A stretch of 64,000 nucleotides of DNA from Bacteroides sp. Its GTDB lineage: Bacteria; Bacteroidota; Bacteroidia; Bacteroidales; Bacteroidaceae. The notes below the pieces were generated by a model. That model was not told the origin of the DNA and did no database searches. It saw only the letters and a list, made by a program, of their open reading frames with translations. Shown here piece by piece: positions 54,109-63,360 of the stretch. The translations under genes and the position numbers were made by a program. Each line of letters begins with the position of its first letter. The first letter of the stretch is position 1. The DNA is taken from assembly GCA_023665805.1 (NCBI GenBank), contig JAMPDJ010000012.1, positions 1 to 64,000 on the forward strand. The letters are read 5' to 3'.

Positions 54109-54121
54109 TATATATAAGGTA
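54109..54121 (+). promoter_or_regulatory. TATATATAAGGTA leader motif
   Basis: This is the same 13-mer as at 3785 and 57651, here 13 bases before the DUF5689 gene and 9 bases after the receptor stop. It probably supplies the ribosome binding site. Confidence 0.5.
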
Positions 54122-54134
54122 TATAGACACAGAC

Positions 54135-55010
54135 ATGAAAAAGATAAAGATATTTGCTGCACTCTTCGTGGGTGCGATATGCCTGAGTTCCTGTATGGAC
54201 GGGGAGTGGGAAGCTCCCGACTTTGGCGATAAGCCTCCTTACGGCAACAATGACATTGTTCCCGTGCCGTCCAAGAAAATCACCATAGCCGGATTGAAGA
54301 CCAAGTATGCCGACGTCTTCAGCAAGAGAAGCGGTTACAAGTATGTGGACGAGGACTTGCAGTTGTATGCCGTTGTCAACGGCAACGATCAGGGTGGCAA
54401 CCTGTACAAGCAGATTTCCATCCAGGACGAGACCGGTGGTATCATAGTCGGTATCAATGCCACTGACTTGTATGCCCCCATGCCGGTGGGGCAGAAGATT
54501 GTCATCAATCTCAAGGGCCTTTGCATAGGTACCTACGGCAGTATGGCTCAGATTGGCGGTGAGTACAACGGTAGCCTCGGACGTATGGACGAGAACGTGT
54601 GGAAGGCCAACGTCCGTCTGGTTGGCGACAAGGTGTCTGTCGGCGGGGATGGTAACGAGCAGGCCGAGGTGCCCATGACGGCAGTGGTTGACACCATCGA
54701 CTTCACCAAGGTCAGCGATCCGAACAGTATCAGTGGCCGTATAGTGCGTTTGAGCAATGTCACCATCAGTGGAGATGGCACGCAGACTCTGGCTCCTGAT
54801 GACGGCAGCGTGAGTCTCACCAGCAATTGCGCCAACCGCAATATAGGCGGTGCAGCCGTATCGGGCATGGTTCTGCGTACAAGTTCCTACAGCGACTTTG
54901 CTTCACGTCCCATGCCTAAGGGTAAAGTGGACCTTTACGGTGTCTGCACTCATTTCAACGGCACGTATCAGATTCTCATGCGCACAAACAGTGACATGGT
55001 GGAGCTGTAA
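54135..55010 (+). CDS. DUF5689 domain lipoprotein
   Basis: The 291-residue protein has a lipoprotein signal peptide with cleavage before Cys (FVGAICLSSC-MDG). The DUF5689 region (about 45-180) includes L-Q-L-Y-A-V-V-N-G-N-D-Q-G-G-N and SIQDETGGIIVGINAT, an OB-fold-like pattern. Such proteins sit next to TonB-dependent receptors in Bacteroidetes and are thought to be surface lipoproteins binding the receptor's ligand. A second domain (about 180-290) completes the protein. Confidence 0.85.
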   Translation: MKKIKIFAALFVGAICLSSCMDGEWEAPDFGDKPPYGNNDIVPVPSKKITIAGLKTKYADVFSKRSGYKYVDEDLQLYAVVNGNDQGGNLYKQISIQDETGGIIVGINATDLYAPMPVGQKIVINLKGLCIGTYGSMAQIGGEYNGSLGRMDENVWKANVRLVGDKVSVGGDGNEQAEVPMTAVVDTIDFTKVSDPNSISGRIVRLSNVTISGDGTQTLAPDDGSVSLTSNCANRNIGGAAVSGMVLRTSSYSDFASRPMPKGKVDLYGVCTHFNGTYQILMRTNSDMVEL

Positions 55011-55069
55011 ATGCCACAGTTGAATACAATATAACATTTTTCCATAGGAATAATATCACAAATATCAAT

Positions 55070-57061
55070 ATGAACAAGTATTTCAAGCACATCATGCTCA
55101 TCTCCGTGGCAGCATTTGCATTGGCTGCCTGCGAGGACGTTCCCGCTCCATTTGTCGTACCCGGTGAGGGCGGTGACAACACCGATGGAGAAATTTCTCT
55201 CCCTTACATCAGTACCAATTTGAAGGAGGGCTTCACCGTGGCCACCACCACAGGTATCAGTTGGGATTTGGGTAACACCTATGCCAAGGCCACAGGTTAC
55301 AATGGCGGCACCACATCTGCTACGGAAACATGGCTCGTTAGCCCGGAGATTCCCACGGGTGATGCCACCGAGGTGTATGTGGATTTTGATTACGTCATAG
55401 CATACACCAACTCTCTTGGTATCAACGAGGCTCATCAGGTATACGTATGCTCTGAGTATAACAGTGAGGAACCGGCTTCCAGCCAATGGGTAAAGTTGCC
55501 TTTCCAGCCTAAGGAGCGTGAGGATCGTAACTCATGGGATATGTATGCAGCCAACACCATGCAGGTTCCTGCCGAGATGTTGGGCGGCAGTATTCGCGTT
55601 GGCTTCCTGTACAAGTGTAACACCACCAGTGCCTCTACATGGGAGTTGACCAATCTGAAGGTCTCTACCGAACCTGGTGGTACGATTAACCCGGATATTC
55701 CAGATGTTCCATCGGATGGCGGTACATGGGACGCTCCCTACACCGTGGCACAGGCTATCGCCAATCAGACGGGGGCTGAGGTATGGGTGCATGCTTACAT
55801 CGTAGGCTCGATTCCCAGTAGTGCAAGTTCTGTGGTTTTGGATAACATGACGTTCACTGCTGATGGTGCCAGCGGTACCAACATTTGTATAGCCGAGAGT
55901 GCCACGGAGACCACACCTGCCAACTGTATTCCCGTACAGCTTCCTGCTGGAACTGATGCTCGCACCAAATTGAATCTGGCTTCCAATCCCACCATGCTGG
56001 GACAGGAGGTATGGCTAAAGGGTAAGACCATCAAGTACTGCGGTGCTCCTGGGCTGAAGGAAATTAGTACTTACACCCTCACTGCTCCCACTGCCGAGGA
56101 CGATGGTAACGGCGGAGGTTCTGACGAACCTGTAGAGGGTGCCAAGGGCGATGGCTCACAGGCCAATCCATTCAATGCGGCAGCAGCACAGAACTACACA
56201 GCAGCACTGCCTGCCGGACAGACCACAACGGAGAAGTTCTACATCAAAGGCATTGTCTGTATGAGCAGCAAGATGGACATCAGCACACAGTATAAGAATG
56301 CCACATTCCATATTTCGGAGGATGGCAGTGCCACAGGCACACAGTTCCTTATCTTCCGCACAAGCGGTCTGAACGGAGCCGACATCACCTCTGCAGATGA
56401 TATACAGGTGGGCGATGAGGTGGTGGTCTATGCGGCTTTGGTCAACTACATGGGCAACACACCTGAGACTGCACAGGGTGGAATAATCACCTCTATCAAG
56501 CGTAACGGCCAAGAGCTGAATCCTGGAGGTGGGAACGAAGGTGGCGACAACGAGGGTGGCGACACTCCCGACGTTCCTGCCGGAGAGAATATTCTGGAGA
56601 ATGGTGACTTTGAGGTTTGGGACGGTGGCACTCCGCTGAACTGGAAGACTACAACATCCGCAAGTAACGCCACATTGGCGCAGAGCACTGAGGCGCGTAC
56701 CGGTTCATATGCCGTGTCTGTGGGCTATGCTTCTGCCAACAAACGCCTTGGCTATAAGGAGACCACTCTGCCTGCCGGTACATACCGTTTCAGTTTCTAT
56801 GCCAAAGCCACAACTGACAGCAAGTGTCAGACACGTATTGGCTATGTAGTGGTCAAGGACGGTACTGTCAATGCTTCTGACTACACCTATAAGGACGGAT
56901 TTGTAGATCTTAGCCTGACAGATTGGACACAGGCATCGTACGACTTCACGCTGACAGAGGAGACCACCATCTCACTCTTGATGATGTCACCCAAGGGTTC
57001 CAGTTTCCATACCTCACAGAATATTTTGGTGGACGATGCAACACTTGTAAAACTCCAGTAA
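55070..57061 (+). CDS. Multidomain lipoprotein: choice-of-anchor J, two OB-fold-like domains, CBM-like C-terminus
   Basis: The 663-residue protein has a lipobox FALAAC. Domains by eye are: choice-of-anchor J (about 45-205, E-T-W-L-V-S-P-E-I), a DUF6359-like OB-fold (about 225-340, EVWVHAYIVGSI), and a second OB-fold-like domain (about 370-485, KFYIKGIVCMSS, DIQVGDEVVVYAALV). An acidic Gly-rich linker follows near 495-515, then a carbohydrate-binding-like jelly roll (about 520-663, ILENGDFEVWDGG). OB-folds fit binding of oligonucleotides or oligosaccharides. It is the last gene of the receptor operon. Confidence 0.83.
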   Translation: MNKYFKHIMLISVAAFALAACEDVPAPFVVPGEGGDNTDGEISLPYISTNLKEGFTVATTTGISWDLGNTYAKATGYNGGTTSATETWLVSPEIPTGDATEVYVDFDYVIAYTNSLGINEAHQVYVCSEYNSEEPASSQWVKLPFQPKEREDRNSWDMYAANTMQVPAEMLGGSIRVGFLYKCNTTSASTWELTNLKVSTEPGGTINPDIPDVPSDGGTWDAPYTVAQAIANQTGAEVWVHAYIVGSIPSSASSVVLDNMTFTADGASGTNICIAESATETTPANCIPVQLPAGTDARTKLNLASNPTMLGQEVWLKGKTIKYCGAPGLKEISTYTLTAPTAEDDGNGGGSDEPVEGAKGDGSQANPFNAAAAQNYTAALPAGQTTTEKFYIKGIVCMSSKMDISTQYKNATFHISEDGSATGTQFLIFRTSGLNGADITSADDIQVGDEVVVYAALVNYMGNTPETAQGGIITSIKRNGQELNPGGGNEGGDNEGGDTPDVPAGENILENGDFEVWDGGTPLNWKTTTSASNATLAQSTEARTGSYAVSVGYASANKRLGYKETTLPAGTYRFSFYAKATTDSKCQTRIGYVVVKDGTVNASDYTYKDGFVDLSLTDWTQASYDFTLTEETTISLLMMSPKGSSFHTSQNILVDDATLVKLQ

Positions 57062-57081
57062 GCATCTTCGTATATATGAAT

Positions 57082-57114
57082 AAAGGCCGCCAAGTTGTTA
57101 GCTTGGTGGCCTTT
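57082..57114 (+). terminator. Terminator hairpin of the receptor operon
   Basis: AAAGGCCGCCAAG pairs with CTTGGTGGCCTTT (one G-U) around a short loop, 20 bases after the stop. The tail is TTTG-rich rather than a pure T-run. Confidence 0.75.
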
Positions 57115-57136
57115 GTGTGATTTAGTCCCCCAAATG

Positions 57137-57168
57137 TTTGGACGTAAGGATAAAAAGCATTACCTTTG
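57137..57168 (+). promoter_or_regulatory. Promoter of the L31 gene
   Basis: TTTG at 57137-57140 and TACCTTTG at 57161-57168 have 20-base spacing, a model Bacteroidetes promoter. The start codon is 80 bases downstream. Confidence 0.78.
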
Positions 57169-57248
57169 CAGCCGATAATCATTAACCACGTCCCTTATCA
57201 TCTTCCTCAAGTCAAGGAAATTCGGGGACACAAAACTACTTAAGAAGT

Positions 57249-57500
57249 ATGAAACAAGGAATTCATCCCGAGAATTACCGTCCCGTTGTGTTCAAGGACA
57301 TGAGCAACGGTGACATGTTCCTGAGCCGTTCAACCTGCAAGACCTCTGAAACCGTAGAGTTCGAGGGTCAGGAGTATCCTGTAGTAAAGTTGGAAATCTC
57401 CAGCACTTCTCACCCTTTCTACACTGGTAAGAACAAGTTGGTGGATACTGCCGGTCGCGTGGACAAGTTCATGAACCGTTACGCCAAGACCCGCAAGTAA
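57249..57500 (+). CDS. rpmE2: 50S ribosomal protein L31, type B
   Basis: This 83-residue protein ([19 protein letters not shown]) has the L31 fold with [11 protein letters not shown] and a basic tail. The CxxC zinc pairs of type A L31 are absent (there is a single Cys), so this is the zinc-independent form. It has a strong own promoter and terminator. Confidence 0.96.
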   Translation: MKQGIHPENYRPVVFKDMSNGDMFLSRSTCKTSETVEFEGQEYPVVKLEISSTSHPFYTGKNKLVDTAGRVDKFMNRYAKTRK

Positions 57501-57549
57501 TTCGTGCTTGAACCGTGCACAAGGTGCAACAATAGACTTAAAAAGAAGA

Positions 57550-57580
57550 TGTGTCATACCTGTTATGGCACATTTTTTTT
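57550..57580 (+). terminator. Rho-independent terminator after L31
   Basis: TGTGTCATA pairs with TATGGCACA (one G-U) around a 5-base loop, followed by eight T. Confidence 0.92.
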
Positions 57581-57650
57581 GCTAATGCGACGTCTGGTGT
57601 TGATTGTGCTTATGCACACTTGAAATAAATACAATTAGTTCGCGCAATTA

Positions 57651-57663
57651 TATATATAAGGTA
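57651..57663 (+). promoter_or_regulatory. TATATATAAGGTA leader motif
   Basis: This is the third identical copy of the 13-mer, here ending one base before the nuclease ATG at 57665. At that distance AAGG is too close to act as a usual ribosome binding site unless the ATG at 57683 (MGRFLLPV) is the true start. Confidence 0.5.
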
Positions 57664-57664
57664 T

Positions 57665-58630
57665 ATGAAACTGCATTTTGCTATGGGGCGTTTTCTGCTT
57701 CCGGTCATTTGCCTGTCGGTGATGTGCATGGCTGTTTCTTGCGAAGAGGGAATACCGGGTCCGGCCGAGGGAGATGTGTCAACCAATGACAATGCCAATG
57801 TGCCTACTGTGGCAGAAGCCATGCGTATAGAGATTCCGCACTTGAAGGATGGGACGCATAACCAGTTCATAGTCAAGACGGCCAAGTTGAGGGACAATTC
57901 CTCCCAAACCTTTGTCAACTACTGTGTCGAGTATGACCAGCAGAAGAAATCCTCTCGTTGGACCGCTTTTCGTTGGGATATAGACAATGTCTACGACAGC
58001 CACTGTGGCAGGGTAGGGAATTATGCCCCGGATACGGATGTGCCTTTGGAGTATCGTGTCGGTAGCGGGGCATTTCGCGGTTATCAGCGTGGGCACATGT
58101 TGGCCAGCGAGGACAGACAGTGCTCGTCTGAGGCTAATATCCAGACGTTCCTTATGACGAACATGCACCCGCAGTATGGCCGCTTTAATGGTTATGACGA
58201 CAAGGGGGATTATGTGTGGCTGAATGCCGAGTCTTTGATACGTGGCCTCTACAGTGGTTGGACTCAGGCTTACAATTCCACGGATACAATCTATGTGGTC
58301 AAGGGTGGTACCATAGATTCTGAACGCGATATACTGGGATATACCAGCAACAGCAATACGGACAACATCATAGTTCCGGGGTACTTTTACATGGCCCTGC
58401 TCTATAAGACAGGCAGGTCGCAGACCCAGGGCGGCTACAAGGCCATAGCCCTATGGATACCACATCGCGAGGGCGATACCACCAAGGGTAGTGACATAGC
58501 CCGCAAGTATGCAATCAGCATAGATGAACTGGAGCAGAAGACGGGCATAGACTTCTTCTGTAACCTTCCAGATGACATAGAGGATGTTGTGGAGCGCAAC
58601 TATTCCCTTGCTGCCTGGGGATGGAACTGA
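57665..58630 (+). CDS. DNA/RNA non-specific endonuclease, lipoprotein
   Basis: This 321-residue NucA/NUC1-type beta-beta-alpha metal nuclease has a lipobox in VMCMAVSC-EEG. The catalytic box is GYQRGHMLASEDRQC (the DRGH His, with Q for D) and the metal Asn region is LMTNMHPQYGRFN. It cleaves DNA and RNA without sequence preference, probably on the cell surface. The start at 57665 is kept, but Met at 57683 fits the leader motif spacing better. It is convergent with the DUF3256 gene and close to the receptor operon. Confidence 0.92.
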   Translation: MKLHFAMGRFLLPVICLSVMCMAVSCEEGIPGPAEGDVSTNDNANVPTVAEAMRIEIPHLKDGTHNQFIVKTAKLRDNSSQTFVNYCVEYDQQKKSSRWTAFRWDIDNVYDSHCGRVGNYAPDTDVPLEYRVGSGAFRGYQRGHMLASEDRQCSSEANIQTFLMTNMHPQYGRFNGYDDKGDYVWLNAESLIRGLYSGWTQAYNSTDTIYVVKGGTIDSERDILGYTSNSNTDNIIVPGYFYMALLYKTGRSQTQGGYKAIALWIPHREGDTTKGSDIARKYAISIDELEQKTGIDFFCNLPDDIEDVVERNYSLAAWGWN

Positions 58631-58663
58631 GACATGGTATGCTTGATTACAGGGAAAAGCCTT

Positions 58664-59308
58664 TTACCGGACTTCTTTCACCACGGGTTGCAGATATTTG
58701 TCTGCAACCTTTTTTTGTTCTTTGGTGAACTCCGATGTTTGCAGCGTCCATGTTATCTCTGTGGAACCCGAAGAAAGTGTGGCCTTCATCAAGGGAAGAA
58801 ACTCGGCCTCTTGGCGAAGCATGCGCATGGTGTCGGTGGCAGCCTCGGTGGTGAGGGGCGAGACGCTGGCTGGCAGTTTAATAAATTCGGACACGGCAGG
58901 GCGGTGGATCCGGCGCAACAGCGCCCAGTTCTTGTCGTATAGCTTTACCTCGCTGTCAGGCGTGGTTCCCATGTATGTGCGGTTGACACAGATAGAGGTG
59001 TCATTGCCCTGAGCTTGCGGCACGAGTTTCATCTCCACGTAAGACGACGTGCTTGTCTGTATACGCAGGTAATCTTCCGTCAAGGAATCCAGCACCACAT
59101 GCTGGTCGAAGCGGTTCTTTACCCTTGCCTCTATGTCGTTTTCTATGAAGTCTATGCAGTCCAGACGGTTGTTTCTGGTCATATACGGCAGTACGGAATC
59201 CGGCAGTTGTGCAAAGACATCACGCATTCTCATTTGTGCCGAGGCCGAAATGGACAGTGCCGCGCAGGCAAGCAATAGCACTTTTCTTTTATTATATATG
59301 CTGGTCAT
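58664..59308 (-). CDS. DUF3256 family exported protein
   Basis: The 214-residue protein has a signal peptide (KRKVLLLACAALSISASAQ) and the DUF3256 pattern M-R-D-V-F-A-Q-L-P-D-S-V-L-P-Y, then LDCIDFIENDIEARVKN. The family is confined to Bacteroidales and has no known function. It is the last gene of a probable five-gene operon starting at 63218 (DUF308, endonuclease I, truA, DMT transporter, DUF3256). Confidence 0.92.
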   Translation of the reverse strand: MTSIYNKRKVLLLACAALSISASAQMRMRDVFAQLPDSVLPYMTRNNRLDCIDFIENDIEARVKNRFDQHVVLDSLTEDYLRIQTSTSSYVEMKLVPQAQGNDTSICVNRTYMGTTPDSEVKLYDKNWALLRRIHRPAVSEFIKLPASVSPLTTEAATDTMRMLRQEAEFLPLMKATLSSGSTEITWTLQTSEFTKEQKKVADKYLQPVVKEVR

Positions 59309-59389
59309 TTTCTTATGGCGTTTAGTCCCGAATAGTTCAAAGCGAAGTCAAAATAGTATTTCCTGATATGTTGGTGCATGGCAGTTCGG

Positions 59390-60271
59390 TCATTGGCAGA
59401 TGGTGCCCCAATACAGGAACAGCATACCCAGGAGCACCAGCGTGAGGTCCACGGCCTTGGCCTTGAGGTTGCGCTCGTGGAATACGAATGCTCCCACCAT
59501 GAAACTGACTATCACGCTGCCGCGGCGCACCATGCTGACTATGCTGATCATTGCATCGTCCATGGACAGGCAATAGAAATAGGCTAGGTCGGCAGCACAG
59601 ATGAATATGCTAATCAAGGGTATCGTCCATCTCCATTGGAAAGTGCCTTCGGCTTTGCCGTGCCATCGTTCCATCAACACAACGACCAGCATTATGGCCA
59701 GCTGATAGAAGTTGAAATAGCTCTGTACCGTCAGCCTGTCCAAGCCCAATCCTCCGTCTTCCTGCGGGGACATAAGATACTTGTCATACAGTGCACTCGC
59801 CGTTCCCAGTAGCACGGCAGCCATCAGGCACAATGCCCATCGGTTGTGAGCGAAGTCGATCCCTTCTTTCTTGCCTCCTAACTTCAGAAGGAAGAACGAA
59901 CTGAGAGCCAATAACACGCCCGTCCATTGGAACAGGTTCAACTGTTCGCCATACAGCACCATTGCTCCCACCAGCACCAGCATGGGGCGAGTGGCATTCA
60001 TAGGGCCTACCAAGGTCAGCGGCAGATGTTTCATCGCGTAGTAGCCGCATATCCAGGAACTAAGTACGATGACGGCTTTCAGGACAATGTACTTTTGCAC
60101 CTCCCATCCTCCGAACGGAGCATACCACAGGGTTGGCAGAAAGATTATGGACGAGAACAGGCAGTTTAGCAGCAGAACCGTCAACACGGCGTTTCCTCTT
60201 AGGGATTGTTTCTTGAAAACATCGTAGAATCCAAGCAGTGTAGCACTGACAAATGCAAATAGTATCCACAT
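59390..60271 (-). CDS. DMT superfamily (EamA) transporter
   Basis: The 293-residue protein has ten predicted helices arranged as two EamA repeats, beginning MWILFAFVSATLLGFYDVFKK. Features such as V-G-P-M-N-A-T-R-P and a late S-V-I-V-S-F-M-V-G-A match the drug/metabolite exporters. Substrate unknown. It lies 61 bases after truA. Confidence 0.9.
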   Translation of the reverse strand: MWILFAFVSATLLGFYDVFKKQSLRGNAVLTVLLLNCLFSSIIFLPTLWYAPFGGWEVQKYIVLKAVIVLSSWICGYYAMKHLPLTLVGPMNATRPMLVLVGAMVLYGEQLNLFQWTGVLLALSSFFLLKLGGKKEGIDFAHNRWALCLMAAVLLGTASALYDKYLMSPQEDGGLGLDRLTVQSYFNFYQLAIMLVVVLMERWHGKAEGTFQWRWTIPLISIFICAADLAYFYCLSMDDAMISIVSMVRRGSVIVSFMVGAFVFHERNLKAKAVDLTLVLLGMLFLYWGTICQ

Positions 60272-60332
60272 AATCTTTCCGCTTTAAGGGTTATTGTTTT
60301 CGTGCCTGGCCTTGTCAGGCACAAAGGATGGT

Positions 60333-61082
60333 TCAGTATGTCACGTCCACCAGGAACAGTGCGTTGCCCGGCACGCTGTCACCGGCCCGGCACCGGTCCT
60401 TGGCCTCTATCACGCGCCTCAGTCCGTCGATGTCCATGCGTCCGCGTCCAACTTCCACCAATGTGCCCACTATTGCACGCACCATGTTGCGCAGGAATCG
60501 GTCGGCTGTGATGGTGAAGCGCCATTGGTTGTCGCCCACCATGTCCCAGTGTGCTTGCGTGACGGTGCAGTTGTTGGTCTTGGTGTCGGTGTTCACTTTG
60601 GAGAAGGATGTGAAGTCACGGTACTCCATCAGCACCTCGGCCGCACGGTTCATCATGTCGAAGTCCAACGTGCCATACACTTGCCAGCTGTATGCCCGGG
60701 CAAAGGGATTCTTGTCCATGTGCAGGAAGTAGTGATAGGTGCGTGAAGTGGCCGAGAATCGTGCGTGCATGTTCTCCTCCACGGGCTCAATGGCCTGCAC
60801 GGCAATGTCGCGTGGCAGAAGCTTGTTCAGCTTGTATGCCAGTTGCCTGCAGTCCAAGGGTGCACCGTCGCAATCGAAGTGCGCCACCATCTTGCGTGCA
60901 TGTACTCCGGTGTCCGTCCGTCCGGCGCCGACTATCTCCATTGGGCATCGCATCAACGTCGACAGAGCCTTTTGCAACTCTGCCTGCACGCTGTTGCTAT
61001 GCGGCTGCACCTGCCATCCATGGTATGCCGTACCATCGTATGACAGCGTCATGAAGTATCTTGTATGTGCGTTGGTTTCCAA
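60333..61082 (-). CDS. truA: tRNA pseudouridine synthase A
   Basis: The enzyme converts U38-U40 of the tRNA anticodon stem to pseudouridine. In 249 residues it has the N-terminal LSYDGTAYHGWQ, catalytic Asp in GAGRTDTGVHA and later ATSRTYHYFLH and FLRNMVRAIVGTL. The start lies only seven bases after the endonuclease I stop, indicating coupling. Confidence 0.97.
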   Translation of the reverse strand: METNAHTRYFMTLSYDGTAYHGWQVQPHSNSVQAELQKALSTLMRCPMEIVGAGRTDTGVHARKMVAHFDCDGAPLDCRQLAYKLNKLLPRDIAVQAIEPVEENMHARFSATSRTYHYFLHMDKNPFARAYSWQVYGTLDFDMMNRAAEVLMEYRDFTSFSKVNTDTKTNNCTVTQAHWDMVGDNQWRFTITADRFLRNMVRAIVGTLVEVGRGRMDIDGLRRVIEAKDRCRAGDSVPGNALFLVDVTY

Positions 61083-61089
61083 TTGGGTT

Positions 61090-62574
61090 CTACTTCACAT
61101 ATAACTTTCCATTGACTATCACCATCCCCTTGGCCTCGCTCCACTTCACTGGGCGTCCGGTCAGGTCGTATGCACGGTCATTGTCCGACGGGAGGTTGTT
61201 GTCCTTGATGTCCTCTATGCCTGTTGTGTCCATGGTACCGGTCACTGTCACGTTGCGTATCTCCCATCCGAAACATGCGGATGGGGTGGAGGTGTAGCGG
61301 AATGCCAGGCAGATGCGCCGGCCTGCGTATGCCTTCAGGCTGATGTCACCCGAAGCAAGCTCTTTGGTCCAGTTGGAAGATGGAGGGGCAGGGAAATCCG
61401 CATCCAGGTGTTCCCAGTCAGTGGCGGAGGGTACACCGGCATAATCATCGCTTACGAGGATGGAGAAGTAGGTGTCTTTTACTGAGGCGGAGGTATTGAA
61501 ACCGGTCTGGTGCACGAAAGTCAGTGTGGCGTCACTGTATCCGGTCAAGTCCACTTCGGCCAGCAGGTAGTTGTCGGCTGCCTGTGCACTGCCCTTGAAG
61601 GCGTTTGCCACGGCACCGTAACGGGTATCGCTTCTCCATAGGCTGCCCGGAGTGCCGTCTGGCAGCCTGTCGGCAAAGATTCCCAGACCATCGGTCAATG
61701 TCTCGTCCACCACTGTCTTGGCCTCGCCGGGATTGGGGTCCGGGTCGGGTGTGGGATCCGTGGTTGTCTTGTCGGGGTAGAAGGCGAAGTCGATGCTGTC
61801 GCCCCAGATGTATTCGCACAAGTTGGGAAAATCCACGAAAGGATTGCGGTTGCCCTGTATGTCATATACGGCCTCGTTGCGTGCTATTTCTATTTCGTCC
61901 ACAGGATCCTCCCGCGACCATCTCAACACCATTTCCATGGTCCATTCGTTGAAAGTAGGCCACTGGTTGTTGTCCAGCTGGTCCAGACCGTTGCTCGTCC
62001 ATGTCAGGTCGCTGTAGCATGTCACCATGTACATATATGTACGCGCGAAGTCTCCCTTCCATTTGTCCTCCGGCTCCCAGATGCTGTTCTTTATCTTGTT
62101 GCCCTTGCCCACTTTTATGCTGCCGTTGTCGTAGCTGGCGTTTGTCACCTCGCCCATGGCATAATTGCTCTTGGAGGAGTTGGCTTTGGAGTCGCTTGGC
62201 ATCAGGTTGAACAAATCCTTGTATGCCTGTATCTGGCTGCCTCCCCACCAGCTCTTGGCGAAGGAGTGCTCTATGTTCATTCCGCTGATTGCTCCTGTCT
62301 GGGAAGTGAACTGCCGGCGTTCGGGGCTGTATCTGTCTATGCAGTACCCGTCCTCTGTTTGGTCCGTGTAGTAGAAGCCGCTCCATGTCTTGCCCGCTCC
62401 GCTGCCGTAGTTCAGCACGGATGCCGTGCGTATGATCTCGTGTAGCGCGGCTTTCAGTTCCGCCTTTTTCTTTCCGGATGTGGCGGAGTAATAATGTTCC
62501 GGATGTCCGGCCAGGGCAAAGTGCGCGCAAGCGCACAGCATTGTTGCAAATGCGAATAGTCTGAACGTTTTCAT
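61090..62574 (-). CDS. Exported endonuclease I family protein with choice-of-anchor J domain
   Basis: The 494-residue protein has a signal peptide (MKTFRLFAFATMLCACAHFALA) and an Endonuclease_1 domain (about 25-265) with MNIEHSFAKSWWGG (catalytic His), DLFNLMPSDSKAN and W-K-G-D-F-A-R-T-Y-M-Y. A Pro/Asp linker (P-T-P-D-P-D-P-N-P) comes next. A choice-of-anchor J domain (about 290-445) and a C-terminal tail YDLTGRPVKW...I-V-N-G-K-L-Y-V-K follow. The tail resembles that of the BspA relic at 1692. It is a secreted DNA/RNA nuclease, the third exported nuclease in 12 kb. It overlaps the DUF308 gene by four bases. Confidence 0.92.
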   Translation of the reverse strand: MKTFRLFAFATMLCACAHFALAGHPEHYYSATSGKKKAELKAALHEIIRTASVLNYGSGAGKTWSGFYYTDQTEDGYCIDRYSPERRQFTSQTGAISGMNIEHSFAKSWWGGSQIQAYKDLFNLMPSDSKANSSKSNYAMGEVTNASYDNGSIKVGKGNKIKNSIWEPEDKWKGDFARTYMYMVTCYSDLTWTSNGLDQLDNNQWPTFNEWTMEMVLRWSREDPVDEIEIARNEAVYDIQGNRNPFVDFPNLCEYIWGDSIDFAFYPDKTTTDPTPDPDPNPGEAKTVVDETLTDGLGIFADRLPDGTPGSLWRSDTRYGAVANAFKGSAQAADNYLLAEVDLTGYSDATLTFVHQTGFNTSASVKDTYFSILVSDDYAGVPSATDWEHLDADFPAPPSSNWTKELASGDISLKAYAGRRICLAFRYTSTPSACFGWEIRNVTVTGTMDTTGIEDIKDNNLPSDNDRAYDLTGRPVKWSEAKGMVIVNGKLYVK

Positions 62575-63218
62575 GCCTGTGAGTCCTTTTCGTTAGCGTT
62601 GATTACCTCAAAATCCACATATTCCGCCTCCCTTGCCTTGCGTGCGGCCTCTTCGGCCTTTCTCTGTTCGCGTTCATATATCCTGTAATAGTGCTTGGCA
62701 CGTATTGTGAGGAACAGGTCGCTCAGCCCGTAGTATATGCATGCGGCCCCAAGTATCTTGAACAATGTCCCGGCTGCTTCTCCCGTGTGTGTCAGACAAT
62801 ATGCGCCGCTTCCGATGAGCAGCAGGGGAATGAACATCAGCAGCCATGAGAATGGAGAAACATTGCGGTTGGTGAACATGGACAGGAATTGGTTGATTCC
62901 GGCCAATAGCAGCATGAAGCCCATGATGAACACCAGGTAGATGACAAATACGTCGGGGTAGGCTTCCAGATATATGCCAAACAGGATGCTGCCTATGGAC
63001 ATCAGTGGAAACGCAGGACGCACTATTGCATTGCTGTTAAGGCGGCTGTATATGTATGCCGCGACTCCGAATATGCCCGGCAACAGGAAAAGTACTCCCA
63101 TCAGGCGCACGATCAATGCCGGCATTTGCTGTGCATTGAACAGCAGGAGCAGGCCCACCAGCAATGCACACATGGAATGAAAGATGCTACTGCTTATAAA
63201 CTTCATGCCAATCTTCAT
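62571..63218 (-). CDS. DUF308 (HdeD-like) membrane protein
   Basis: The 215-residue protein has six hydrophobic segments in pairs, as in HdeD-like proteins (LLVGLLLLFNAQQMPALIV, LVFIMGFMLLLAGINQFLSM), and a charged cytoplasmic tail (EREQRKAEEAARKAREAEYV). The function is not established; E. coli HdeD is acid-stress linked. It is the first gene of the operon, with TAACTTTG at 63258-63265. Confidence 0.88.
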   Translation of the reverse strand: MKIGMKFISSSIFHSMCALLVGLLLLFNAQQMPALIVRLMGVLFLLPGIFGVAAYIYSRLNSNAIVRPAFPLMSIGSILFGIYLEAYPDVFVIYLVFIMGFMLLLAGINQFLSMFTNRNVSPFSWLLMFIPLLLIGSGAYCLTHTGEAAGTLFKILGAACIYYGLSDLFLTIRAKHYYRIYEREQRKAEEAARKAREAEYVDFEVINANEKDSQA

Positions 63219-63257
63219 TTCTAAGTTATACCATTATATATATATTGTCTATGGGCG

Positions 63258-63265
63258 CAAAGTTA
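63258..63265 (-). promoter_or_regulatory. -7 element of the DUF308-endonuclease-truA operon
   Basis: TAACTTTG on the minus strand is followed by GCGCCC and an AT-rich leader containing TATATATATAATGGTATAA, a relative of the TATATATAAGGTA motif. Confidence 0.65.
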
Positions 63266-63360
63266 CGTAAAAACAGCGGAAATATCAACTAAGCCTATGA
63301 ACAAAATTGACAGACGGATGCCATTCCGGTTAGCTTGCGCCATTATCTCCTTGCGTAAAA

